Below are positions 30,787-40,868 of a stretch of 64,000 nt of DNA, one piece after another. Every line of letters starts with the position of its first letter. Position 1 is the stretch's first letter. The stretch is from assembly GCF_035573695.1 (NCBI RefSeq), contig NZ_CP121694.1, forward strand, positions 3,170,001 through 3,234,000. Direction: 5' to 3'. Origin of the DNA: Metallumcola ferriviriculae. Lineage in GTDB: Bacteria > Bacillota > JADQBR01. A program made the position numbers and the translations under genes. Under the pieces are notes generated by a model, which saw only the letters and a list, made by a program, of their open reading frames with translations, was not told the DNA's origin and did not search any database.

Positions 30787-31830
30787 ATGAAAAGAAGAGG
30801 TATACTGTTGCTAATGGTCCTAGCTTTAGTTGTTTTGAGCGGGGTCGGATGCGCAAACAACACCCCAGCTCCAGATACGAACAACAATAACAACAACCAA
30901 GGCGATGTACAGGGTAACCAACAACAAACCCCAAAAGACATGAACGTCGCACAAATCATTTATGACCAGTGGAAGGGCTCTGCCCACGCCACAGCTGTGG
31001 AGGAGAATGATCCGGAAAACTCACCGGCGCTGCGAGAAGGCGGTGGCTGCTTTAAGTGCCATAATGGTTATGGTTTCGAACTCAATCCGGACACTCTGGA
31101 GGGAATTGGCATCTTAAAAGGCCAAAGCTGCGATACCTGCCATACCAAATACGGTCATGATTTGGCGACCAGCGGCTCCGTAGAAATTCCGCTGGGTACC
31201 ATCAAAGGCGGCAAAGGCGCACTCTGTATCGCGTGCCACAATGGCCGTGGTAAAGAGCCGGACCAAGTTAAGGCCCCTCACCATTCTGTCCAAACTGACA
31301 TGCTTTTGGCAAAATCCGGTGCAGAAGTTGAAGGATTTGATTACAGCACCCATTCCCATGCCGGGGCAGATAATAAGTGCCTGGCATGCCATATGGCGGC
31401 AGATGATAACACAATTAAAGATCATACATTCAAAATGAATAAGGAGAATATCGCCAACTCCTGTGGGCGCTGTCACGATTTCGATTCATTTAATCCCACT
31501 GCCAGGGACGACTTTGATGGGGATGGTAATAAGGAAGGTTATCAGGATGAGGTTAAGGGTCTTGCCGATATGCTGGAAAAAACCATTAACGAAAAACTGG
31601 GTGACAAGAAATTTGAATCCAGCCACGGTAAAATCGTATTTACTGATGCCCAAGGTAATGCACTTGATGCTCCTCCCAGCGAAGAAGTCTACAACGCTGC
31701 CTGGAACCTTTTATTCGTAAGATATGACGGTTCTAACGGCGTTCATAATCCTAATTACTCCGTTCAACTGCTGCAGCAATCCTATAAGCTGTTGACCGGA
31801 GAAGACGTACCCAACGCGAAAATGAAATAA
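30787..31830 (+). CDS. Pentaheme c-type cytochrome lipoprotein
   Basis: The 347-aa secreted protein has a signal peptide and probable lipid-anchored cysteine (MKRRGILLL...LSGVGCANN), followed by an Asn/Gln-rich linker. Five CxxCH haem sites are seen: CFKCH, CDTCH, CIACH, CLACH and CGRCH, within residues ~78-230. The C-terminal domain (NLLFVRYDGSNGVHNPNYSVQLLQQS) resembles the GVHNP segment of cytochrome c nitrite reductases, but the CxxCK active-site motif is absent. It probably moves electrons on the outer membrane face. AAGGAGG is 9 nt before the ATG. Specific donor and acceptor cannot be named. Confidence 0.85.
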   Translation: MKRRGILLLMVLALVVLSGVGCANNTPAPDTNNNNNNQGDVQGNQQQTPKDMNVAQIIYDQWKGSAHATAVEENDPENSPALREGGGCFKCHNGYGFELNPDTLEGIGILKGQSCDTCHTKYGHDLATSGSVEIPLGTIKGGKGALCIACHNGRGKEPDQVKAPHHSVQTDMLLAKSGAEVEGFDYSTHSHAGADNKCLACHMAADDNTIKDHTFKMNKENIANSCGRCHDFDSFNPTARDDFDGDGNKEGYQDEVKGLADMLEKTINEKLGDKKFESSHGKIVFTDAQGNALDAPPSEEVYNAAWNLLFVRYDGSNGVHNPNYSVQLLQQSYKLLTGEDVPNAKMK

Positions 31831-31894
31831 GAGGATTTCATCTCTAAGCCCTAGAATTTCAGGGACTTCTAAAAAAAGTATTGGAGGAACAGAT

Positions 31895-32047
31895 ATGGAC
31901 GAAAAAAGTAAGACTGAATATGTCTACCCCAAGCTTGGCGCTGCCAATGGTACCAAAGTAAAAAAGAAAAAAGATTATGTGGATAAGGACTTAGCAGTTG
32001 AAAGCGGCTTTATGGCCCATAACGAAACTGATGCCAAACCGGAATAG
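31895..32047 (+). CDS. Small 50-aa hydrophilic protein
   Basis: ATG at 31895 follows TTGGAGGA by 7 nt, 64 bp after the cytochrome stop, and a terminator follows the stop, so it is probably co-transcribed with the cytochrome. The protein is charged, with a KVKKKKDYVDKD core and no cysteine or membrane segment. No family is recognised. It could be a small accessory or regulator of the cytochrome. Confidence 0.55.
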   Translation: MDEKSKTEYVYPKLGAANGTKVKKKKDYVDKDLAVESGFMAHNETDAKPE

Positions 32048-32060
32048 CAAGGTTAACCAA

Positions 32061-32107
32061 ATAGACAGAAAGTCAGGAGTAATGTCCGACTTTCTGTCTA
32101 TATTTTT
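32061..32107 (+). terminator. Terminator of the cytochrome operon
   Basis: ATAGACAGAAAGTC pairs with GACTTTCTGTCTAT and is followed by ATTTTTG. Confidence 0.85.
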
Positions 32108-32194
32108 GCTCACCCGGCTACACCCATGACCTTCCATGTCATTGCTGTAGTCCAACCGGCAGCTACCGCTTCGACCTTCTCATTGGTTATAGGC

Positions 32195-32515
32195 AGCTTT
32201 TATCCTATCTTTCATAGGACAAAAGCTTATAACTTCTGCGGTGCCACCTAAATTGATATAATTGCATCCCACTCATTATACCTACCATTATAGACGTTCT
32301 ATCTTTAGGCATATATATAAAACCACTATCACTTGTAACGAGCTCGATACACTTCAATGGCGGGGAGAAAACCGTCAGAGAGTTTCAGTCCCCTTTAATC
32401 TGGAGTCATCAATGTAATCCCGGCACGTAGAGTAATATGGGCATATCTCGCTGCATTCTTCTGGCAATCCGGGGTCTACCTCATTTTCTAATCATGTGCA
32501 TTTTTTCGTCCCTTT
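32195..32515 (-). promoter_or_regulatory. Orphan T-box leader remnant
   Basis: The minus strand carries a T-box core AATTTAGGTGGCACCGCAGAAG at about 32234-32254, preceded by ~250 nt of stem I-like structured RNA and followed by a hairpin (AGCTTTTGTCCTAT...ATAGGATAAAAGCT, 32195-32227). That hairpin lacks a T run, and no minus-strand gene lies in the next 2 kb. The leader therefore appears detached from its gene and decaying. The specifier could not be read reliably. Confidence 0.7.
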
Positions 32516-32562
32516 CTTCAATAAACCATTGACGCATTTCGTCGTCAACAAAATCGTTCTTA

Positions 32563-32976
32563 TTATAAATAACCTATAACCTCTTTGGCAAACTGATCGA
32601 AATCTCTTAGCCCGTTGGTGATAATTTTATGAACCCTAATAGAATCAATTTCTAGGTAATCATGAACCAAAATATTCCTGAATTTTATCATCCCTTTTAC
32701 TTTTTGAGCAAGTTCATTAGAAATAACCTGGTTTTCTCCCAAAATGACAAATACATTTTCCTCATCATCAGGAACTTTTAATCTTTGACGAGAAATAATA
32801 TAGCTTCCAATATCAATACAACATTGAATGCTTAGTTGCAAATTTCTTTCCACAATATCCTGGACATTTTCATCTTCTTGATAATCTTGCAAAGTCATCT
32901 GGGAATAATTCTGTACCTTCCCGACACATTTATTTAGCCTGCGGAGCCTTTCTTCTATTACTCGAATATCCAACAC
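32563..32976 (-). CDS. hepT: HepT-family toxin (DUF86)
   Basis: The ~137-aa helical protein carries the HepT catalytic motif RX4HXY as RNILVHDY near its C-terminus. HepT pairs with MntA, which inactivates it by polyAMPylating the Tyr of this motif. The start is uncertain: an upstream ATG at 33000 would give a 71-nt overlap with mntA, whereas GTG at 32976 (or TTG at 32973) has AAAGGGG 5-8 nt upstream and gives VLDIRVIEERLRRL, a typical HepT start. Located downstream of mntA, as in known pairs. Confidence 0.85.
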   Translation of the reverse strand: MLDIRVIEERLRRLNKCVGKVQNYSQMTLQDYQEDENVQDIVERNLQLSIQCCIDIGSYIISRQRLKVPDDEENVFVILGENQVISNELAQKVKGMIKFRNILVHDYLEIDSIRVHKIITNGLRDFDQFAKEVIGYL

Positions 32977-33379
32977 CCAGTCCCCTTTCTTTAATTTCAT
33001 TAATTAAATAACGGGAGTGAAAATCATAAAACCGTTTGAAATCATAATAACGACTTAAAAAGTGCATTTGGTAGGTAGCCCTTTTGTCAGCGTCTTTTTC
33101 ATAAATGATTTTACCTTCCTTGAAAATCTGAAATTGAAGTATAAAGGGGGCCTGGTTAATAATAACGAAATCAACCTGTTTACCTAAAATCTTCTCTAGC
33201 TCCATTGCCTTCTCTATACGATAATCAGTAGGGCTGTCCGGAAATTTTCCCAACAGAACTCCGATATCAATATCGCTATCATCGCGAGCCACCCCTACGG
33301 CATGTGAGCCGAAGAGGTAGGCGGCGATAATATCGTCACCATTATGGGCAAAGTATTTTACTAACTTGTCCAAGGTCAT
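32930..33379 (-). CDS. mntA: MntA minimal nucleotidyltransferase antitoxin
   Basis: The ~149-aa protein has the minimal nucleotidyltransferase motif GSX10DXD as GSHAVGVARDDSDID near residue 27-41. MntA transfers AMP to the HepT active-site Tyr. ATG at 33379 follows AAGGTG by 7 nt; a TTG 15 nt earlier is less likely. The 3' end overlaps the start of hepT by ~47 bp, consistent with a coupled TA pair. It borders the CRISPR locus. Confidence 0.87.
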   Translation of the reverse strand: MTLDKLVKYFAHNGDDIIAAYLFGSHAVGVARDDSDIDIGVLLGKFPDSPTDYRIEKAMELEKILGKQVDFVIINQAPFILQFQIFKEGKIIYEKDADKRATYQMHFLSRYYDFKRFYDFHSRYLINEIKERGLGVGYSSNRRKAPQAK

Positions 33380-33894
33380 AGGTTTCACCTTCAAATATTT
33401 ATTGATGTAATTACAAAAACTATTTTCGCTATCACGGGGATCCCACCGGTGGCTTCCTAATTATCACACTGGTAAAATGGTATGAGGAAATACTTATCCC
33501 AATAAAATAATCAAACCACCCGCAACCTGATATAAACCAATTTTCCCCTGAAGTTTTCCGGCATTTGGCCTTACGTATATGGCAGCAGCTGAGGCGATCA
33601 TGAACAGATAGTTATATTAACAACACTAAAAATTTATGCTCAATTTCTTCCGGACAAGTAAAGGCTATGTGACTGTCCGGCTCGAAACCCATCTATATAT
33701 ATCATATCGTTTTTTTCATTATACCAGCTAGGCATATCATAATACCAAGAAATTGATATTCAAATAACTATTTCCATTTGTTTCCTCCTTGTTGCTTCGA
33801 CCTTTGTTTCCTTTTTCCTTTTTTTGTTAGTTTGTTAGTTAATCAAGCTTTGCTGCGACTCCACTATGATTGGTAATCTCATGACTACTGCGCA
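33380..33894. other. 515-bp stretch between MntA and the CRISPR array
   Basis: No full gene is visible. It is AT-rich, holds a possible 35-codon gene fragment (33494-33601), an inverted repeat CCGGACA/TGTCCGG at 33650-33680, and a pyrimidine-rich run ending in GTTAGTTTGTTAGTT. It is the trailer side of the array (oldest spacers) and may be decaying DNA. Confidence 0.5.
33494..33601 (-). pseudogene. Possible C-terminal fragment of a small membrane protein
   Basis: From ATG at 33601 the minus strand encodes 35 residues beginning MIASAAAIYVRPNAGKL, with a hydrophobic end GGLIILLG and a stop at 33494. No ribosome site precedes it, and the hydrophobic frame extends a few codons upstream (LF). It looks like the tail of a lost membrane-protein gene. 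No family is named. Confidence 0.3.
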
Positions 33895-36800
33895 ATTTCA
33901 ATCCACGCACACATATAGGGTGCGACTTGAAAACCGCTGCGGCTGTTTGGTGTTCCTGGCCAAATTTCAATCCACGCACCCATATAGGGTGCGACGCGGT
34001 TATTCCGCTGAGTACGTCAGCGACCTGAGGATTTCAATCCACGCACCCATATAGGGTGCGACGATTTTGGTCTGTTATGCGTTTCCCTGCTGCATAATTT
34101 CAATCCACGCACCCATATAGGGTGCGACAACCAAACCCAAAGGGAGGAATAACAATGTTAAAGATTTCAATCCACGCACCCATATAGGGTGCGACTTACT
34201 ATCAGCTTTAGCACTGCCGGTGCTCCGATATTTCAATCCACGCACCCATATAGGGTGCGACACCCCGATTACGATGTTCAAATGGGAGAGTAGGTATTTC
34301 AATCCACGCACCCATATAGGGTGCGACCCCGCAGCGCCTGTGCCTCATTGGTTCCGCTTTTGATTTCAATCCACGCACCCATATAGGGTGCGACACGTCG
34401 TACCTCTAGCGCGGCGTCGTACTTTTCTATATTTCAATCCACGCACCCATATAGGGTGCGACTATTCGGCATCCCTCGTCCCGAGGATAACGAAAAGATT
34501 TCAATCCACGCACCCATATAGGGTGCGACGCAGATACACTTCGCCTTTGACGATGTTAAGACAATTTCAATCCACGCACCCATATAGGGTGCGACATCAA
34601 AACTACGAAAGATGCCACAAAACAGGCCAATTTCAATCCACGCACCCATATAGGGTGCGACTCGAGCACCTTAATAAACGCAATATTTTTTGATGATTTC
34701 AATCCACGCACCCATATAGGGTGCGACGCCATACCGGAGTTGAGGATATAAGACTCAATATAATTTCAATCCACGCACCCATATAGGGTGCGACGTCTTA
34801 CCCGACTCCCGCTTGCCATAAGCAAAGAATTTCAATCCACGCACCCATATAGGGTGCGACGCTCTGAAGGAAGCAGTTACTGCTGCAGTAGCTGATATTT
34901 CAATCCACGCACCCATATAGGGTGCGACGGCATGCACATGACTATTGGGACGATTACGTGCCGATTTCAATCCACGCACCCATATAGGGTGCGACAGGTT
35001 TTGCCGTCAATTTTAATTTTAGGTGCTTGTATTTCAATCCACGCACCCATATAGGGTGCGACATTTATTAAGGAGGCCTTTTAAATGTCTAAAGTAATTT
35101 CAATCCACGCACCCATATAGGGTGCGACGTATGCTCCAATGCCAGGACTGCAAAAAGTCATGATTTCAATCCACGCACCCATATAGGGTGCGACTATGAA
35201 GTGGCGATACTACTGATGGACCTGGGGAGATTTCAATCCACGCACCCATATAGGGTGCGACCAGACACTTTGAGCCGGTACAATAGTTAAATAGTCATTT
35301 CAATCCACGCACCCATATAGGGTGCGACGTTACAATAACAGTATTATCTCAAATACTCCTGATTTCAATCCACGCACCCATATAGGGTGCGACGCCAGTC
35401 CCTGCATTTTACCGGGTCTTCCACTGGGATTTCAATCCACGCACCCATATAGGGTGCGACCACCACTTCCACTAGGATCTCGGCAATCCCCGCCAATTTC
35501 AATCCACGCACCCATATAGGGTGCGACGGTACCAAGCAGCCGGTTCTAAAGTTCGATGCTGATTTCAATCCACGCACCCATATAGGGTGCGACGCGATTA
35601 CCTAACCCAAAAGGTAACTCATAAAAAATTTCAATCCACGCACCCATATAGGGTGCGACACCCCCATTAGTTTAATTTATACTGCTATGCTAAATTTCAA
35701 TCCACGCACCCATATAGGGTGCGACATCTTTCCGGGAGCGTGGATTATTGCCACGGTAGTATTTCAATCCACGCACCCATATAGGGTGCGACAGGGCGAC
35801 GTATTTGCTTTGTATCCGAAACGTGAATTTCAATCCACGCACCCATATAGGGTGCGACGCGCTCCGACTGGCCGTGCTGCAAAAAGGATGAGTATTTCAA
35901 TCCACGCACCCATATAGGGTGCGACGTGGCCGGTGACGGTTGACCCGACTACCGTTACAATTTCAATCCACGCACCCATATAGGGTGCGACCCACCGGCG
36001 CGACTAATAGCATTAGTCTTATCAAATTTCAATCCACGCACCCATATAGGGTGCGACTTCTGATGCAAGATTAGAGCGGATTGTTTCGACGATTTCAATC
36101 CACGCACCCATATAGGGTGCGACAATAAATTCATCGCGCACCTGGTAAGTGTCAGGGATTTCAATCCACGCACCCATATAGGGTGCGACAGCAGGCGGGT
36201 GAGATTTTGGTTGATATTGACAAATTTCAATCCACGCACCCATATAGGGTGCGACAAGCTATCTGGCCCACGGTCAATGTAATCACCAAATTTCAATCCA
36301 CGCACCCATATAGGGTGCGACATAAGCGGTGCGTATTTTCTTAATGAGCTTTGGCCATTTCAATCCACGCACCCATATAGGGTGCGACATCGTTTAATTT
36401 CTGGAATTTTATCTGCTAGTTTATATTTCAATCCACGCACCCATATAGGGTGCGACTGGAGCACTTCATTTTTGGTTTCAGCCGCTCGATATTTCAATCC
36501 ACGCACCCATATAGGGTGCGACATAGTACCGGGCCCATCGCGTAGTTTACACCATCATTTCAATCCACGCACCCATATAGGGTGCGACGTCGCTGGGTTT
36601 CTTTTACTGTGGCGCCGGTTGTATTTCAATCCACGCACCCATATAGGGTGCGACGTGAAGTGTGAGTGTTGTGCGGAGTTGGCGGAGTTATTTCAATCCA
36701 CGCACCCATATAGGGTGCGACACGACATGGCATCGTTTTATAACCTTAAGCCGGAAATTTCAATCCACGCACCCATATAGGGTGCGACGAGATACAAAGG

Positions 36801-38721
36801 TAGCGGTAAACTCAGCTTCTGTAATTTCAATCCACGCACCCATATAGGGTGCGACCCGAGACCTTTGACCTTACCGGAGTAGGCGACGGTGATTTCAATC
36901 CACGCACCCATATAGGGTGCGACAACCACCAATAGTACCACCAATATAACTGCCAAAATTTCAATCCACGCACCCATATAGGGTGCGACGGTGGCAGCAG
37001 GGGAGCCACGGTTTGTGGACGGGATTTCAATCCACGCACCCATATAGGGTGCGACAAGAAATGGAGAACTTTTTGCTATATCACATGGAAATTTCAATCC
37101 ACGCACCCATATAGGGTGCGACGGAAAACGCAAAAGCGAGTAAGTTTTTCACAAAAATTTCAATCCACGCACCCATATAGGGTGCGACGGCTCACGCTCA
37201 AGATGATGAGTTTGAGGTAATCGATTTCAATCCACGCACCCATATAGGGTGCGACTACCATGCGACTACGCTATAGACGCAGACGGAGCAATTTCAATCC
37301 ACGCACCCATATAGGGTGCGACTATACAAGCGAATGTTAAACCAATACCACGACGATTTCAATCCACGCACCCATATAGGGTGCGACGAAGCGCAGGAGA
37401 TGGGGGGTAGTTTCTTTGACTATTTCAATCCACGCACCCATATAGGGTGCGACGAAAAAACTTATGACATTTATACAGGTGATGTAGATATTTCAATCCA
37501 CGCACCCATATAGGGTGCGACGTGTGTGACTCTAGCGGGGTAGTGGTGAGGTGGAATTTCAATCCACGCACCCATATAGGGTGCGACGGTAGTAAGTAAA
37601 AGTAGATAATAAAGCAGTTCGATTTCAATCCACGCACCCATATAGGGTGCGACGTCTGGTACATTGAGGCATGGCAACGCGGTAAACCATTTCAATCCAC
37701 GCACCCATATAGGGTGCGACTGTTAAGCTATGCTAAGGTAAAGCAATCTATCACCATTTCAATCCACGCACCCATATAGGGTGCGACACCTGACCAGGGC
37801 AGATGCGGAAGCAGTCAGAAAAATTTCAATCCACGCACCCATATAGGGTGCGACCAGATTAAAGCTAATTAGTGACAGATGCGCACAAATTTCAATCCAC
37901 GCACCCATATAGGGTGCGACGGCTAGGGGTTCGATTCCTCTCGGGTGCTCCAATATTTCAATCCACGCACCCATATAGGGTGCGACGTTCCTAGCATCTG
38001 GCAGCTGTGTATTTGATAAAGAATTTCAATCCACGCACCCATATAGGGTGCGACAACTGCTGCCTTACATGATAGCAAGGTTGTAACATTATTTCAATCC
38101 ACGCACCCATATAGGGTGCGACGAGTGGTGCCAGGAATTGGATCCGACGCCTGATATTTCAATCCACGCACCCATATAGGGTGCGACTCCTGCCGATATT
38201 CCCTGGTCCTCCACCACTCGTAATTTCAATCCACGCACCCATATAGGGTGCGACTTGGCAGCATCCGGCGTGTGCATGAGGTGCTGGTGATTTCAATCCA
38301 CGCACCCATATAGGGTGCGACGTCACATCGACGCTTATCTGTTCTTTTGACCAGGCAATTTCAATCCACGCACCCATATAGGGTGCGACATCCGGGTAAA
38401 CATAGACTTGTCTATGCCGTTCCGATTTCAATCCACGCACCCATATAGGGTGCGACTCTAGCCGCATTTGACTAGCTCTCTCCTTCCGGTTTATTTCAAT
38501 CCACGCACCCATATAGGGTGCGACAATGGTCCCTCTCACCCTTTTTTTGTCGGTCCAATTTCAATCCACGCACCCATATAGGGTGCGACAAGTAATAAAA
38601 GCTATAGCCGACAATCCGGAAACATTTCAATCCACGCACCCATATAGGGTGCGACGACTTGTGCCTGGTCATACTATCCTCTCCTGGCTATTTCAATCCA
38701 CGCACCCATATAGGGTGCGAC
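33895..38721 (-). CRISPR. Type I-C CRISPR array, 73 repeats/72 spacers
   Basis: A 32-bp repeat (on the minus strand GTCGCACCCTATATGGGTGC followed by GTGGATTGAAAT) recurs every 65-69 bp from 33895 to 38721; I count 73 copies and 72 spacers of about 33-37 bp. This is the type I-C repeat, with GCACCC/GGGTGC forming the crRNA hairpin cut by Cas5. The cas2 side (38721) is the leader end. At the far end (33895) the last repeat is mutated (CACACATA in place of CACCCATA), as expected for the oldest copy. Apparent ORFs inside (HPIWVRGLK/APYMGAWIEI repeats) are artefacts of the repeat. Confidence 0.99.
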
Positions 38722-38880
38722 AGCGATTTTTATGAAAAAACACTGCGTTATCCATGTTTTTTCACAATAGATCGCCATTTCCCAATTTACCCACCGGTTA
38801 ATTGGTATACTATGGAGCAAAAAGCCTAATTTTTCGGTGCGAATGCCCCTGGATAATTATGTTCGCTTTACATTCGCACT
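38722..38880 (-). promoter_or_regulatory. CRISPR leader and cas2 trailing hairpin
   Basis: The AT-rich ~158 bp between cas2 and the first repeat is the leader side of the array. Next to the cas2 stop, GTGCGAATG (38837-38845 on the plus strand) and CATTCGCAC (38871-38879) form a 9-bp inverted repeat followed on the minus strand by CGAAAAATT and later TTTTT. It may end the cas mRNA or separate it from the array. No convincing array promoter is called. Confidence 0.5.
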
Positions 38881-39179
38881 TAAATGATCAAAGGACCTTC
38901 TACATCAATTGATCCTTTAGTACCAATGTGCTCAACTTTTGTTTTATAATTGTCTCCTAACCGATAGATACGCAAACTATCTTTTTTTTCATCAATAGTT
39001 TCTACCAATTTATACTTTAATTGTCTTAATTGTGCTGAGTCGACAACACATTCAAAAACTGAGTTCTGGACTCGAATACCATAGTCTTGGCAAATCTTAG
39101 ACACTTTTCTCAACCGTTTTGACCCGTTTGAACTTATTGTGCTAACATCATAGGTAATAACAACTAAAATAATAATCAC
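38880..39179 (-). CDS. cas2: CRISPR-associated endonuclease Cas2
   Basis: The 99-aa ferredoxin-fold protein forms the Cas1-Cas2 spacer-integration complex. The start VITYDVST and the later QNSVFECVVD and DSLRIYRLG segments are standard Cas2. A GTG at 39179, one base after the cas1 stop, is chosen because it gives the normal Cas2 length; the longer upstream frame would overlap cas1. The ribosome site is weak, so translation is probably coupled to cas1. Confidence 0.9.
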   Translation of the reverse strand: MIIILVVITYDVSTISSNGSKRLRKVSKICQDYGIRVQNSVFECVVDSAQLRQLKYKLVETIDEKKDSLRIYRLGDNYKTKVEHIGTKGSIDVEGPLII

Positions 39180-39180
39180 C

Positions 39181-40212
39181 TTACTTCCATAAAAATGGAG
39201 GATATTCATCTAAATCGCCTCTTAAGTATCTTGCAAGCAGCATCGATTGGGCATATGGTACAAGCCCCCACGATATTTTTTCGCCAATATATGGGTGTTT
39301 GATCTTCTCCTGCTTTCGATCTTGCCAATGCTTTAAAAACTTTTTTCTTGCTTCGTCAGTCATTAGAACCGCTCCACTTTCTTTCGTAAAGAAGTCATCT
39401 TTGTTTACTACTTTTTTGTTTACTAAAGAAATTACAAATCGATCCGCATAAACCCCTCTTAGCTCTTCCATAACATCAAGAGCTAGTGAAGCTCTACCGG
39501 GCCTGTCTCGATGTAAGAACCCCACATACGCATCCAACCCCACGCTTTCTAGAGAAGCTGCTACATCATTAGAAAGCAAAGTATAAACAAATGATAACAT
39601 TGCGTTTACTCTGTCTAAAGGAGGTCGGCGGCTTCTTCTATGAAAATAGAAATCTTCTTTCTGCTGTAGTATGATCTGATCAAATACTTCATTATAACTT
39701 ATGGCGGCTTGTCCTTCATAACCCCTTAACAAATCTAATTTAGCAGTATGCCTGACTTGAATTAAAAGTTCAGATAGGTGACAGGATGTGTCTTTGAATT
39801 TTTGTACATCAATTCTTAAAGGGTAATCTCTCGTAGCTCTTTCCAGCATCCATTTATTATTATATATCTTACCAACAATGAAGTTTCGTGCTATTTCCGC
39901 ACTCTTATTTTCATCTTCAGATATGCGATACTGATTTTTTCTCAATGTCACATTTCCTCTACTTTTACCAATTACTCTTGCTAAAAATCGCCCATTTCTC
40001 GTTAAGAAAACTAATGATATACTTCTCTCTGCACAAGCTCCCATTAATGAAGGGCTTGCCCCACTATAACCAAACGTATACACCGCCTCTAGATTATGAA
40101 GAGGGATGCGTCCAATACGTTCTTTTTCTTTCATTACAACGATATTTTCACCATTTAGAGTTAAATATACATCAGGACTAGTAACGAACAAAGTGTTAAG
40201 CAACTTCTTCAT
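39181..40212 (-). CDS. cas1: CRISPR-associated integrase Cas1
   Basis: The 343-aa protein is the type I-C Cas1 that inserts new spacers. Seen: MKKLLNTLFVTSPDVYLTLNGENI N-terminal beta domain, then the C-terminal helical domain with LHRDRPGRASLALDVMEELR near residue 232-251, carrying the metal-binding His and Asp. It overlaps cas4 by 4 bp (ATGA) and is followed at once by cas2. Confidence 0.95.
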   Translation of the reverse strand: MKKLLNTLFVTSPDVYLTLNGENIVVMKEKERIGRIPLHNLEAVYTFGYSGASPSLMGACAERSISLVFLTRNGRFLARVIGKSRGNVTLRKNQYRISEDENKSAEIARNFIVGKIYNNKWMLERATRDYPLRIDVQKFKDTSCHLSELLIQVRHTAKLDLLRGYEGQAAISYNEVFDQIILQQKEDFYFHRRSRRPPLDRVNAMLSFVYTLLSNDVAASLESVGLDAYVGFLHRDRPGRASLALDVMEELRGVYADRFVISLVNKKVVNKDDFFTKESGAVLMTDEARKKFLKHWQDRKQEKIKHPYIGEKISWGLVPYAQSMLLARYLRGDLDEYPPFLWK

Positions 40213-40868
40213 TCGCTAATTTTCCTTTCTATATAGGTACTCACTGCTTGTTTCCCCATTAACTCTGGCAAACAAAGATTTTGCAATGAGCAGCTTTTAC
40301 AAAAAGCACCTGTTTTTACTCTAGGTGTATGCCGTTTATAAAAATAGTGATGCATCTCTTTAAATACTTCTCTCACCTTCTGCCTATCTGAATAATTAAC
40401 CGGCACCTCAATTCTACGCTTAATCTGATCGTAAAAAATATGGCCAAGACGAACTTCACAAAGAAGCATTTCTTCAAGGCATATTGCTTGAGCTACTAAT
40501 TGTAAGATATCTGATTCATCTGATTTAGGCTTTCCTCTTTTATATTCTATTGGAACTGGTATATATTTTTTTGATGAACCTTTAATTGATACACCATTAT
40601 GGTCTTCCTTAAATTCCACAACATCACAAACGCCTGTCGCGCCCAACTCTTTTGATTTAATCGGCAAAGCACGTACAATAAACTTATCTGTCCGTGTTTC
40701 TTTAATAAATGGTTGGTCTGCTTTTTGATGGATATGTTGCCCTTCGATCGTTCTGACATTTTCTTCCCATTGTTGTTCAATATGAATTAAAGCCCACTGT
40801 CGTTTGCAAAATAGGAAATGTTGAATTCCTGACAACAGCAAAAAGTTTTCTTCACTATTGGCCGTCAT
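40209..40868 (-). CDS. cas4: CRISPR-associated nuclease Cas4
   Basis: The 219-aa RecB-like nuclease selects and trims PAM-bearing prespacers. Seen: the first iron-sulphur Cys in FLFCKRQWAL (~20), GVCDVVEF and PIEYKRGKP (catalytic Asp and Glu-x-Lys) near 75-115, and CKSCSLQNLC near 190, giving the four cysteines for a [4Fe-4S] cluster. It overlaps cas7 by 14 bp and cas1 by 4 bp. Confidence 0.93.
   Translation of the reverse strand: MTANSEENFLLLSGIQHFLFCKRQWALIHIEQQWEENVRTIEGQHIHQKADQPFIKETRTDKFIVRALPIKSKELGATGVCDVVEFKEDHNGVSIKGSSKKYIPVPIEYKRGKPKSDESDILQLVAQAICLEEMLLCEVRLGHIFYDQIKRRIEVPVNYSDRQKVREVFKEMHHYFYKRHTPRVKTGAFCKSCSLQNLCLPELMGKQAVSTYIERKISE

Noticed and set aside
33866-38735. Many open frames with repeated HPIWVRGLK, APYMGAWIEI or FNPRTHIGCD peptides
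   Set aside because: They are translations of the CRISPR repeat in different frames, not genes.
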